DNA from: Macrotis lagotis
Lineage: Eukaryota; Chordata; Mammalia; Peramelemorphia; Peramelidae
NCBI RefSeq assembly: GCF_037893015.1
Contig: NC_133663.1
Location: 224,957,564-225,021,563 of the forward strand
Direction: 5' to 3'
DNA: 64,000 nucleotides
Below the pieces are notes generated by a model. The model saw nothing but the letters and a program-made list of their open reading frames with translations, ran no database searches and was not told the origin of the DNA. Position numbers and translations under genes: made by a program. Of the stretch, positions 23,760-35,754 are shown piece by piece (within the stretch, counting starts at the first letter, position 1; each line of letters starts with the position of its first letter).

Positions 23760-25755
23760 TTTTCTTTATTTTTACTTCATTTATTCTCATTTTGTACAAA
23801 TAATGTTTTTTATACATTAATAAAATATTCTTGTTTAAGAGTAAACAAAATACCCCCTCCCACCCAAAAATATAGACTCACTTGAACGATAAAGGGAAGA
23901 GAAAAAAATTAAAATTAAAATTAAAAAAATAATAGCAATAATTGTAGGTATGGCCAGGTGGCACAATGACTGGAGTACCAGCCCTGGATCCAGGAGCACC
24001 AGAACCCAAATCCAGCCCCATACACCCAACAATTACCCAGCTGTGTAACCCTATGCAAGCCACCCCAACCCCATTGCCCTGCAAAAACCAAAAAAAAAGA
24101 AAAAAAAAGACCCAAAATGAAATAAAATAGTAATAATAGTAGGGGCGGCTGAGTGGTGGACAGAGCACTGGCCCTTTAGCCAGGAGCTTCCGGGTCCAAA
24201 TCTGGCCTTAGACACCCAATGATCACCCAGCTATGCTGCCCCAGGGCAGGCCACCTACCTCCATTTGCCCTGTACCCCCCAAAATAATAATAATAAAAAT
24301 GTGCTTCAGTCTGTGTTCCAACCCCACCAACTCTGTTGTGGGTGGATCACATTCTTTATGATAAGTCCATCAAAAAAGTTACTTCCATATTTTACCACCG
24401 TTGCCATTGCTGATCACAACTCCCTCCTTTTGTACTTCTCCACTACCATATACTATATTTTCTCTCTCCTTTCACTCTGACTCTGCTGTAGGGTAGCTGA
24501 GTGGTGCAGAAGACAGATCCCTGGCCCTGGGGTCAAGAGGCCCCGAGCCCCCATACCACCCCTTAGGCCCAGTATCCATCTGACCCTATGGTCCCAGACA
24601 GGCCATCCAATCCCAGCCCCTTGCAAGAAGTAAAAAAGAAAATGTTATATCTGACCACTCTCACCCCATGGTGCATCCTCTCCTCCTTTATTCACATCCA
24701 CCCCCTTCCCCCTGTCCCTCCCCCACTTCTTACTCCAAATGTCTATACCCTATTGAGCATATATACTATTTCCTCTCTTAGCCACCTCTGATGAGAGTGA
24801 AGATTTCCTCATTCCCCCTTGCCTTCCCCCCTTCCATATCATCGCAATACCTCATTATAATTAAGAAAAATCTTATTATATGAAATATCTTGTCCTATTC
24901 CCCCCCTTCCTTTTTCTTTCTCCCATTACATTTCCCTCTTTTCCTATTGACTCCATTTTTACACCACATTTTATCTTCAAATTCAGCTTTCTCCTGAGCT
25001 TCATCTATAAAAGCACCATCTACCTGCTCTATTAATTGAGAAGGTTCATATGAGTAGTATCAGTGTCATTTTTCTATACAGGAATACATGCAGTTCATCA
25101 TCATTAAGTTCCTCATATTTTCCCCTTCCCCTCCAATCTCTATGCTTCACCTGAGTCCTGTATTTGAAGATCCAACATTCTGTTCAGCTCTGGCCATTCC
25201 AACAGGAACATTTGAAACTCCCCTGGTTCATTGAAAGTCCATCTTTTTCCCTGGAAGAGGACATTCAGTTTTGCTGGGTAGTTGATTCTCAGTTGCATTC
25301 TAAGCTCTTTTGCCTTACAGAATATTATATTTCAGGCCCTACGAGCTTTTAATGTAGTTGCTGCTAAGTCCTGTGAGATCCTGATTGCAGCTCCATGGTA
25401 TTTGAATTGTGTCCTTCTGGCTGCTTGCAATATTTTCTCTTTGACTTGGGAGTGCTGGAACTTGGTTATAATATTCCTAGGGGTTGGTTTTTTGGGATCT
25501 CTTTCTTGGAGGGATCAGTGGATTCTCTCCATTTCTATTTTGCCCTCTGTTTCTAGGATATCAGGGCAATTTTCCTGTAGTAATTCTTTGAAAATGATGT
25601 CAAGGCTCTTTTCCTGATCATTACTTTCAGGTATTCCAGTATTTTTAAAATTATCTTTCCTAACTCTGTTTTCCATATCAGTTGTTTTTTCAATGAGATG
25701 TTTCACATTTTCTTCTAATTTTTCGTTCTTGTGGCCATCTTGGCTCTTTCCCTCA
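23760..25755 (-). mobile_element. Half-L1 element carrying antisense SINE modules, internally deleted, nested in L1
   Basis: It interrupts an older L1; the flanks gaatatttttc (23749-23759) and gaacatttttt (25756-25766) look like a diverged target duplication. The 3' region matches the element at 697-3511 but includes three SINE-derived modules in plus orientation (about 23944-24100, 24141-24285, 24488-24635). The ORF1 remnant (25706-25515: RVRKDNFKNTGIPES, ENCPDILETEGKIEMERIH) is joined directly to the 5'-terminal sequence (agccaagatggcc). About 1.1 kb covering the N-terminal half of ORF1 and most of the 5' region is therefore missing. Confidence 0.8.
23944..24635 (+). repeat. Three SINE-derived modules resident in the half-L1 3' region
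   Basis: Each module keeps the SINE order (head, 'ctggagccaggagcac'-like body, tail), but with changes not seen in the free SINEs, such as cacccaacaat in place of cacttaataat and ccaccccaacccca in place of ccacttaacccca. The first two recur at the same positions in the element at 43467-44035. Confidence 0.75.
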
Positions 25756-25756
25756 G

Positions 25757-26395
25757 AACATTTTTTCCATATGATTTTATATAGCTGTAAATTTCTTCAC
25801 TGGAAAAACTGCCTGTTCATATCTTTTGAACATTTATTGATTGGGAAATGACTTGTAATCTCATAAATTTGATTCAATTATCTCTATGTTTTGGAAATGA
25901 GTCCTTTATCAGAACCCCTAGCTGAAAATTCTTTCCCAACTTTCTGTTTTCCTTCTAATCTTAATTTTTGTGTGTGTTTTTTTCAAGGCAATGGGGTTAA
26001 GTGGCTTGCCCAAGGCCACACAGCTAGTAATTATTAAGTGTCTGAGGCAGGATTTGAACTTAGATACTCTTGACTCCAGGGCCGGTGCTCTATACACTGT
26101 GCCAACTAGAGACCCCTTTCCTTCTAATCTTGACAGCATTGGTTTTATTAGTGCAAAAACTTTTTAATTCAATATAGTAAAAGTCATCCATATTTCAATT
26201 TTTAATGTACTCTATTTCTTGTATGTTCATAAATTTCTTCCCTTTCTGTATATCTGATAGATGGAGTTATTTTTTAATCTATTAATTTATCTGTTGTATT
26301 GCTCTTTATGCTTAAGTCCTGTACACATTTTGACCTTATTTTGGTATAGGATGTGAGATGTCTATGCCTAGTTTTTGTCATATTATTTTTGATCA
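25757..26395 (-). mobile_element. L1 part, antisense (right half of the split copy)
   Basis: It resumes the L1 of 22845-23756: 'ttcttcactggaaaaactgc', 'ttgattgggaaatgacttgt', 'atgagtcctttatcagaac', then the linker to about 26395. A SINE sits inside. Confidence 0.8.
25963..26116 (-). mobile_element. Marsupial tRNA-derived SINE, antisense, in L1
   Basis: It is full length. The perfect 15-bp target duplication tttccttctaatctt is at 25948-25962 and 26117-26131. Confidence 0.95.
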
Positions 26396-26399
26396 GAAA

Positions 26400-26830
26400 G
26401 ATTGTCCCTTCCCTCAACAAGCTTAAATACTAATAGGGGAAGACAATACATAAAATGATGCTAATAAGGGATACTGAGGGATGATGAAGGTATCTTGTAG
26501 AAGGCCATGATAAAGAAAAGTCCAGAGAATCAGGAGCCTGAAGAGAAGTGATAATATGAGTTGTATGGATAATTTTCAAAAAATGAAAGTTCTGAGAGAA
26601 ATCAACTAATCAGGGAGAAACAGAAGGGCTAAAGGATATTTCCAAATTTTGAAGTCCAGGGTGAATTGATTTTCCAGGGCGAAGAGGTTTCTGCTGCATG
26701 GAAGAGAAAGCCAAGAAGATTAGGCCACTAGCTTGGAGAGGAATGAATTAAAGAGGCTCTGTAAAGAGAGTAGATACTAGAGATTTGAGATCACCAATGC
26801 ATCCAAATACTAAACTAAAGATGGTTTAAT
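26400..26830 (+). repeat. Old interspersed repeat, long copy
   Basis: 'caagcttaaatactaatagg', 'gaagacaatacataaaatga' and 'tccagggtgaattgatttt' follow a marsupial interspersed repeat I cannot name with certainty. Confidence 0.45.
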
Positions 26831-26863
26831 AAATGTATACTTTTTATTTTAAAATATATTTTA

Positions 26864-27034
26864 GGGGCGGCTAGGTCATGCAGTGGATAGAGCACCAGTC
26901 CTGGAGTCAGGAGTACCTGGGTTCAAATCTGGCCTCAGACACTTAATAATAATTACTTAGCCTTGTGGTCTTGGGAAGCCACTTAACCCCATTTGCCTTG
27001 CAAAAACCTAAAAAATAAAATAAAAAATAAAAAT
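26864..27034 (+). mobile_element. Marsupial tRNA-derived SINE
   Basis: It is full length. The target duplication aaaatatatttta is at 26851-26863 and 27035-27047. Confidence 0.94.
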
Positions 27035-27049
27035 AAAATATATTTTATT

Positions 27050-27680
27050 GACATTTTTTTCCTTTTATCACTATGGTATCCCTTATATTCTGCCATTCCA
27101 TATAAAAATAGTATTTTAGTATAGTATGCTTTATATATATACATATATGTATATATTATTTTAGTATATAGTCAGGATAACTAATTGATACATTGAAAAA
27201 TATATTGAAAAAGTCTGAAAATATGTGCCAAGTGTAAATTCTATGGACTTCCAAATCTTCACAAAAGGGTGGGGTAAGGGTGTTTTCTAATATCTCTTCT
27301 TTCAAAACTCATTTGATCTTTATAATTTTGTTATATTTGCTTTTGATTTGCATGTGTGTTGTTTCCATTTATATTGTTGTAGTTACTGTGCATGTTTTCT
27401 TTGCTCTGCTTAATTTTCTGCATTGTTTCATATAGATATTCCATGCTTCTTGATATTTATCATACATATCAAGAAATAATTCTCATGAATCTCTCTCTCT
27501 ATTTTTATCCACTATTCACCATGTTGAAATGAAAGGTCACTGCCTAGGACCATGAGCTAACTCATAATTTTAATCTGTTTCATAGATCAACTTGGTTAAA
27601 ATAAAAAAAAAACTTCACCTGGTAACCAATCTTCTAGTGATGAAGTCATGCAATTAGTAAGATTTTTTTATTGAGTGAAT
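27050..27680. other. Unannotated AT-rich stretch
   Basis: A short TA/CA tract lies near 27130-27160. No gene or clear repeat is seen. Confidence 0.4.
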
Positions 27681-27689
27681 GTTTATAGT

Positions 27690-28080
27690 CTGTCAATTAA
27701 TAAACATTTATAAAGCACTCACTATTTGCCTGTCAAAGAGCTAAGTGCTGGAGATATAAAGAAATGCAAAAAAAGGCAAAAGACCTTGAGGTCAAAGAGA
27801 CTTAAAGAAACTTAAAGTCTAATTTGGGAATTTAATAATAAAAAAAAAGAAACTGAAAAAAGGAGAAGAAGAGGAAGAAGGGACCAAAGATATGATGAAA
27901 TCTAGAGGGAAGTAACCTTGTCAGAAATGAAGAAATTCTGGGAGGATATCTCTGATTTCCACTCTCTACCTTCCAATCAAGGGATAAGGGCACCCCTAGG
28001 GTCAGAAGATCCTAATCTTCCAGGGTGAATAGTCTAGAGGAATGCAATTGGGTGGAAAATATTCCAAAAATACTAACAGT
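27690..28080 (+). repeat. Old interspersed repeat, same class as 14339-14625
   Basis: 'ataaacatttataaagcac', 'gagctaagtgctggagatat' and 'agtccctt'-like blocks occur in class order; the right part is uncertain. Confidence 0.45.
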
Positions 28081-28547
28081 CCCTTAGAAAAGAACCAATT
28101 TGTTTGTTTAATTTTCTTTTCATTTCTTAACATAGTATGTTGCACACAGTAAGAAATCAGTAAATATGTTATAAACAAGTGTTAAATGAATGAATTTCCA
28201 TTTTCAAAGGGATGCATTAAACCAAATAAACTATACCCCAAAGTTGCTTCGCTAACAGAATTTCAGGGCTTCAAGGGGAGAATTTTTTTTTTAAATTTAA
28301 TGAAACAGATGGTAAATGTGAAAACTAGCATAGATTAATAAAAAAAAGAAAGAATTAGATGAAGATAAATGTCATCAATGGATGTCAGCCTTTTATAGGA
28401 AGTAATTAGTTTTTTTGTGAAGAGATCAAACAGGGAAATGTAGATATATAAAGGGTCATTTACTGGAAGAGATTCAAAAAGCTAATCAAAGTTCTTTTTT
28501 CCAAAGAGGAAAATATTTTAAAAGCTGTTTATGTTAGTGTTGACATT

Positions 28548-29745
28548 TTAAAAAATTATTTAAATATTTTATTTGTTTCTCTGACATATATACAGTTTGT
28601 TTCCCCAATTACATACAATACATGTATTCTCTGATTACATACAATTGGTAGCTTTTACCAATCTTTTTTGCAAAGCTTTGAGTTTAAAAGTTGTCTCCCT
28701 TTCCCCAACAGAAAGCAATCTGATATAGGTTTTATATTTGTAATCCTACTAAACATAGGTAGAGATTGAATATGTTATGAGAGAAGAATCAGATCCAAAA
28801 GGAAGAAAGAAAATATTAGAAATAACTAAATGACAACTAAAAGACAACTTTCAAAATTTGAAGATAATAAGCTTTGGTCTTATTTAAACTTCACAGTTCC
28901 TTCTCTGGGTATGGGTGGTATTTTCCATCACAAGTCCCTTAAAATTGTCTGATTATTGTACTGCTGAAACGAAGAAGTCCATCATGTTTGATCATCACCT
29001 CATGTTGCTGCCAGTATGCACAATGTTCTGGTTCTGCTTATTTCACTCATCATCAATTCATGCAAGTCTTTCCAGGCTTTTCTGAAATCCCATCCCTCAC
29101 AGAACAAAAGAATCCATCATATACATTTACCACAATTTGTTCAGCTATTTCCCCAATTGATGAGCATCCTTCAATTTCTAATTCTTTGTCACAACAAAAA
29201 TATCTGCTATGAATACTTTTGTACATGTGGGATTTTTACCCTTTTTCGTGATCTCTTCAAGATACAGGCCTAGTAGTGGTATTTCTGGATCAAAGGGTAT
29301 GTGCATTTTTATTGACCTTTGGACAATAATTCTAAATTTCTCTCCAGAATGGTTGGATTAGTTCACAATTCCATCAACAATGCATTAGTGTCCCAGTTTT
29401 CCAACATCCTCTCCAATATTGATCATTAGTCTTTCTAGTCTTATTGGCAATCTGAGAGGTGGAAGGTAGTACCTCAGAGATGCTTTAATTTGCATTTCCC
29501 TAATCAATAATGATTTAGGGAGCAGCTAGGTGGCGTAGTGGATGAAACACCAGCCTTGGAGTCAGGAGTACCTGGGTTCAAATCTGGTCTCAGACACTTA
29601 ATAATGACCTAGCTGTGTGGCCTTGGGCAAGCCACTTAACCCCATCTGCCTTGCAAAAAAAACCTAAAAAAAATAATGATTTAGAGCAATTTTTTCTATG
29701 ACTATAGACAGCTTTGATTTTTTTGACTGAGAATTCAGTGTTGAT
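28548..29745 (-). mobile_element. L1 3' part, antisense, interrupted by a SINE
   Basis: It reads as an L1 3' end complement: 'gatcatcacctcatgttgct', 'ccacaatttgttcagctatt', 'aatggttggattagttcaca', 'tttgcatttccctaatcaat'. It resumes after the SINE at 29672. Confidence 0.85.
29519..29671 (+). mobile_element. Marsupial tRNA-derived SINE in L1
   Basis: It is full length. The perfect 13-bp target duplication aataatgatttag is at 29506-29518 and 29672-29684. Confidence 0.95.
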
Positions 29746-29814
29746 AATTTTATCATTACTCTGTTATTTAATGAAGTGCTGCAATTATCTCATGGATAGA
29801 GCATTAAATATTTT

Positions 29815-30690
<876 letters not shown>

Positions 30691-30724
30691 CTTTAGTTTT
30701 AAAACACGGCAGGTCTTAAACCAC

Positions 30725-31043
30725 CTAGTCAGTAAATATTTATCAAATACTATGTGAAAATACTTTTCCATAATCCATGGATACAAGGGCAAAAGCATAG
30801 GTCTTGCCCTCAAGGAGTTCACAAACTAATAGGGAAAATCACATGCAAATTAATATGCATAAAGAAACCATGTAGAGGACAAACAAGAAGCAATCCACAG
30901 AGGGAAGACTGATGGCAGAATTCATGGAGAAGGGTAAGATACAGGAGGACCAGAAAGGGGTGTGTGCATATGTGAGACAGAGATACAGAGAGAGGTAGAG
31001 ACAGAGGCAGAGACATAAACAGGCAGAGAGAGAGAAAGACAGG

Positions 31044-31123
<80 letters not shown>

Positions 31124-31310
31124 AAGAGAGAGAAGAAAAAGTCTGTTTTGGGAAAAGTAGGTAATGAAGGACTTTGAAGACCAAACAGAGGAATTTTTAT
31201 ATGATCTTGGAGGAGAAAGGGAACTATCAGAGTTTATTGAATAGAGTGTGTCAAAGGCAGAGAAGATCACTTTGGTAAACTGAATGGAAAATGCAATAAT
31301 GGTCCTAGCT
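30725..31310 (+). repeat. Old interspersed repeat with an expanded (ag)n tract
   Basis: 'tgccctcaaggagttcacaa', 'ctaatagggaaaatcacatg', 'gaaggactttgaagaccaaa' and 'cagaggaatttttatatgat' are in class order. The near-perfect (ag)n run at 31045-31120 has expanded inside it. Confidence 0.6.
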
Positions 31311-31414
31311 CCAGCTCAGAGGGTGGTGGCAGAATAGAGATTGAATCTCAGTAAAATTTGACCTTTAGAGTCAAAAAACACTTTTGTGTTGTGCCAGTGG
31401 GAAGTTAGATGATG

Positions 31415-31625
31415 TAGGAGATTGAGTGTTCAGCTTAGAATCAGGAAGACTCATCATACCTTAGACATTCTAGCTTTGTGACCCTGGAAAAGTCACTTAA
31501 GTCTATTTGTCTCAATTTCCTCATCTGTGAATTGAGCTGGAAGTTGAAATGGCAAACTGCTCCAGGATCTTTGCCAAATGGTGCCACAAGAATTGATATG
31601 AATGAAAAACCGATTGAACAGAACA
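31415..31625 (+). mobile_element. RTE-tailed SINE, sense
   Basis: 'tttgtgaccctggaaaagtc', 'ctcaatttcctcatctgtga' and 'caggatctttgccaaatgg' occur in order. Confidence 0.82.
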
Positions 31626-31689
31626 TTTGTACCCATACCTAATTTGGACAGTAGCCACGGGGAGGTGATGGTCATGGAGGAGAGAATAA

Positions 31690-31937
31690 ATATTTAGGAA
31701 GCACCTGCTATTTGCTGGGCACTATTTTAAGAGCCTTATAAATATAATTTCACTAGATTTCCACAATGAAGTGGATGCTGTTATCACCCCCATTTTCCAG
31801 TTGAGAAAAGTAAGGCAAATAGATAAATTTGCTTAAGTGATTGTCACACAACTAGCATGTGTCTTGGTATGGATTTTAACTTGGGTCTTCCTGACTCAAG
31901 GACCAGTATTCTTTCCACTGACCACCTAGGTGTCCTA
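31690..31937 (-). mobile_element. MIR-class SINE, antisense
   Basis: The plus strand shows 'cacctgctatttgctgggca', 'cccccattttccagttgaga' and 'gtcttcctgactcaaggacc', the complement order of a MIR-type element. Confidence 0.7.
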
Positions 31938-32334
31938 TTAATTAAAATGAGCCATTACACTAAGGGGGCAAAAGCAATTATGGAATATACTTAATTGTAA
32001 ATGACAGAAGAGGAATGGAAATGAGGTAGGTACTAAATCTATTAGAGCTGGCGCTCCATCTTCCATGTTAATGTTAATATGGGAGTATATATAATTCTCA
32101 AATCTTTTGCATTCTATTTTATATTGAGTTATATGTGTGATATAAAGAAATACTTAATAGGAAGAATTTCTTTCTGATTAGAGATTTTGTTTTTATTTTT
32201 TCTTTGGGGAAGAGGTTCATATATTTTTTATATATTGAAATTTTGATGATTAAGTTCACACTAAAAAGAAATGAAAAGAAACTTTCTTTAGTTTCTGTTC
32301 TAGAAGTTCATCTTTTTCTTTTTCTTTTTTTTAT

Positions 32335-32485
32335 AGTTTTTTTTTCCTGCAAGACAATAGGGTTAAGTGGCTTGCCCAAGGCCACACAGTTAGGTAATTA
32401 TTAAGTGTCTGAGGCCGGATTTGAACTCAGGTACTCCTGACTCCAGGGCTGGTGCTCTATCCACTGCGCCACCTAGCTGCCCCCC
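32335..32485 (-). mobile_element. Marsupial tRNA-derived SINE, antisense
   Basis: It is full length, ending 'gcgccacctagctgccccc'. The target duplication is not clear because of T-runs. Confidence 0.9.
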
Positions 32486-33110
32486 TTTCATTATTTCTTA
32501 TGGCATCACAGTATACTATTACATCCATACACCATAATTTTTTTATTCCTTTTTTCATCAGATGAGCACTTCTTTCTTTTCTTTGCCATTCTCTGCCATT
32601 ACAAAAATAGATATCTTAAATATTTATGTATTTTTTGGTCCTTTTCAAATTCTTTCTTTTGCTCTCTTGTTATATCGGTCAAGTAGTGGTACTGCTGGAT
32701 ATCACTTTAGAGGATTATGGGACATAATTCCATGTTGCTTTTAAGAATGGTTTTCCAATCCATAGCACCATCAAGGGATTAATGTACCTGTTTCATCACC
32801 ACTGTTTCAACATTTGTCATCTCTGTTTCTTGCCATTTTTGCCAATTTGATGAGTATAATTCCTCAGAGGTTCTTTAATTTTTATTTCTCTAATTATTAG
32901 TGATTTGGAATAGGTTTTTTTATTTGTTTGTTTTAGGTTTTTGCAAGGCAAATGGGGTTAAGTGGCTTGCCCAAGGCCACACAGCTAGGTAATTAGTAAG
33001 TGTCTGAGGCCGGATTTGAACCCAGGTACTCCTGACTCCAGGGCCGGTGCTTTATCCACTGTGCCACCTAGCTGCCCCTGGAATAGTTTTTATATACAGA
33101 TTAATATTAA
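32486..33110 (-). mobile_element. L1 fragment, antisense, with SINE insertions
   Basis: 'cttatggcatcacagtatac', 'caagtagtggtactgctgga' and 'gaatggttttccaatccata' are L1 complement phrases. Confidence 0.65.
32919..33078 (-). mobile_element. Marsupial tRNA-derived SINE, antisense (left member of an opposed pair)
   Basis: It is full length. The flank tggaatag is duplicated at 32906 and 33079. Confidence 0.93.
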
Positions 33111-33120
33111 TATCAGTTTA

Positions 33121-33280
33121 AGGGGCAGCTAGGTGGCACAGTGGATAGAGTACCGGCCCTGGAGTCAGGAGTACCTGGGTTCAAATCCGGCCTCAGACAC
33201 TTACTAATTACCTAGCTGTGTGGCCTTGGGCAAGCCACTTAACCCCATTTGCCTTGCAAAAAAAAAAATCTAAAAACGAA
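33121..33280 (+). mobile_element. Marsupial tRNA-derived SINE, sense (right member of an opposed pair)
   Basis: It is full length. The target duplication atcagttta is at 33112-33120 and 33281-33289. Confidence 0.94.
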
Positions 33281-33689
33281 ATCAGTTTATACGTCCTGAG
33301 CACTCCCAGGTCATTACTACAGGGAGGTAATTCAAAGACATAGAGTCCTTTATATGGTATACATTCCATCTCTGCATAAGTAGTTGAGCTAAGATGAAAA
33401 ACTAACTAACTATACACACACATATATGTGTGTATTTATATTTATACATATATATTATATATGAGACCTATAGCATATATTTTCTGGCAATGAGTTGAAT
33501 ACTCGATGATGTTATTTAATTTATTTAACATGGGTAAAATACTAAAAACAGAAACTTCCAAAATTATCTACACTAAGTTTGAATTAACCTTCTTTAAAAA
33601 AAAATCAAACATTTTCTTCTTGACTTATAGCCCAGTTCCCTTTGGTACTCTATCAAGTTAAGTCTAGAGGAATTATTTCTAGATCTAAC

Positions 33690-34250
33690 TCTGTCTTTCA
33701 TTGAAATTATGACTTTGGACTAATTGCTTCATCTCTCTGGGTCTCAGTTTCCTTATGTGGAAAATAAAGAGGTTGGACCAGATGGTCCTTAGGCTACCTT
33801 TTCAGTACTCTTAGTTTTCTCTTCTCCCAAAACATCCCTTCATAGAAGGCTCAGAATTTCTAACCACTTCTTAATTTCCAAATAGATATGCTTCTTAGTT
33901 TGTCTTTGTGAAGAGCAGGATATATTCTGGTACTGCCCTCTTTTAGCTTCTTTTTGTGTATTGCTTTACCATTAGACTGTAAGCTCCTTGAGAGAAGACT
34001 TTTTTCTTATTTGTATTCTCATTGCCTAGCAGAACATCCAATACATGTAATAAATGTTTATTAACTATTGACTGAAATGCTTGCTTGTATAGAGTATATA
34101 ATAAGGATTAGATTTTTGTTTTGTAGCTCATTATTTTTTAGAATGCCTATGGGAAAGTTCAGTTATAGTAAAATATTCAGACTCATAGAATGTTAGAGCT
34201 GGAAGGGACTTAAGAGATGATCTAGTCTAATTCCTATGAATAGGAATATG
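33690..34250 (+). repeat. MIR-class and L2-tail fragments
   Basis: 'ggtctcagtttccttatgtg' with 'ggttggaccagatggtcctt' (33735-33790) is MIR-class. 'agactgtaagctccttgaga' to 'taataaatgtttattaac' (33975-34065) is an L2 tail. 'agagctggaagggacttaag' (34194-34213) is another old SINE-like piece. Confidence 0.6.
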
Positions 34251-35289
34251 AATTTATTTTTCTGATTTCAAGGCTTAAGGCTATTTCTAATAACTTCATA
34301 ACTTGAAGATATGTTAAAATGTGATACATTTCCTCAGCTACTAGTTTCTTGAAATGAAAGAACTCATTAAATGTGACCATAACTTATTAAAGAAAAAAAT
34401 TGGACCAGAGGTCAAGTGACCCTAAGCTTAGCCATCATTTCTCCCTACTGTCTGACTCATTAATTGAACTGGAGCACCTTTCACTGCTTTGATTTCACCT
34501 CAATGGACTAACAGTAATCATGTCTCTTGTTTTAGGCTTTAATGAGGATATTGTGGACCCTAACAAGAAAACAAGAGTCTGTAAGGTGAAAGAGTTTTTC
34601 TCTACCTAAAGACAGGGTAGTTGTGGCATAATATTCAGTATGTAGCCAGTAAATTATTCTATCTTCCAAAATGTCATAGAAAAGTGTGCATTTAGGTCCT
34701 TGTCTCTAAAGTGAGAATGAATTATAGTTACCTGGGGACAAAGGGACTTCAGGTTGGCACCAACTTTTGTGTTAGTCATACAGGCAGTACCATTTCACAG
34801 AATTATAAAATCACAGAACTGGAAGGGACAAAGCATAATACAATAAAAATCAGAACATCTTAGATTCCAAATTTCACTGACCTCCACTTCCTATTTGCTC
34901 TTAGGAAAGTCAAAGTCTCATTGGGTTTCAGTTTCCTCATCTGTAAGTTTTTTAAAAATCATTTGCTTGTTAAAGTCCCCTGGGATGCAGCAGCTAAAAC
35001 ACTGTGGGGTGGGGGAACTGGGGGGAAAGAGGTGAAGTTCTCACTGTGCTTTGTTCTTTTATTCTCATCTGTAGTGTTATGATTGGTTCTGAGTATCACA
35101 CTTTCAGAAGGAAATCGATAAGTGTAGATTATCTAGAAGATGACAGCTAGGATGATGAAAGGCTTTGAGTACAGAGCATAGAATGATCAGTTGAAGGAAT
35201 AGGAAGAAAGAAGACTCTGGGGCAGATAGGTGACAGAGTAGATGGAGTTCAGATACTTAACTGTGTGATCCTGGGGGGTGGGGTGGGGG

Positions 35290-35290
<1 letters not shown>
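34251..35290. other. Unannotated intergenic stretch
   Basis: A MIR-like piece is at about 34860-34950. Otherwise nothing is recognised. Confidence 0.45.
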
Positions 35291-35291
<1 letters not shown>

Positions 35292-35382
<91 letters not shown>

Positions 35383-35520
35383 AATTAGGGAGAGAAGGGG
35401 AGAAGAGAAAGAGCAAAAGAAGAAAGAAGAAGGAGGAGGAGGAGGAGGAAGAAAGAAGAAGGAATAGGAAAAGAAAGAAGGAGGAGGAAGGCAAAAAAGA
35501 AGAAAATTTAAAAGGAACTA
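35292..35520. repeat. (ag)n microsatellite and polypurine tract
   Basis: It is near-perfect (ag)n to 35379, then purine-only sequence (aagaagg, gaggagg) to about 35515. Open frames here are low-complexity. Confidence 0.97.
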
Positions 35521-35754
35521 TTAAACATTCATGCACTAGAAGGGCTTTTGGGTGGAGGAGGGATTAAACTTTATGTGTTTAGCCCCAGTGGACAGAACCA
35601 GTGGAAGTAGCCTTAAGCTAAGCTTAGACTTACTCTCAGGAAAAACTTAAAGTTAGACCTGTTCAAAAGTAGAATGACTTGCATCTAAAGGGGGTGAATT
35701 TCCTCTCTTTGGAAGTCTTCAGGAAGATGCTAGATGAATTTTGCTACCTAAATC

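Noticed and set aside
23835..24168. Aromatic, membrane-like minus-strand frames (also at 43486-43974)
   Set aside because: They come from the SINE modules and A/T-rich linkers of the half-L1 3' region. Their similarity to each other reflects the shared repeat, not a gene family.
30819..31270. Serine/leucine-repeat frames
   Set aside because: They are translations of the (ag)n tract.
35249..35567. Charged RE-repeat frame and its antisense
   Set aside because: They are translations of (ag)n and polypurine sequence.
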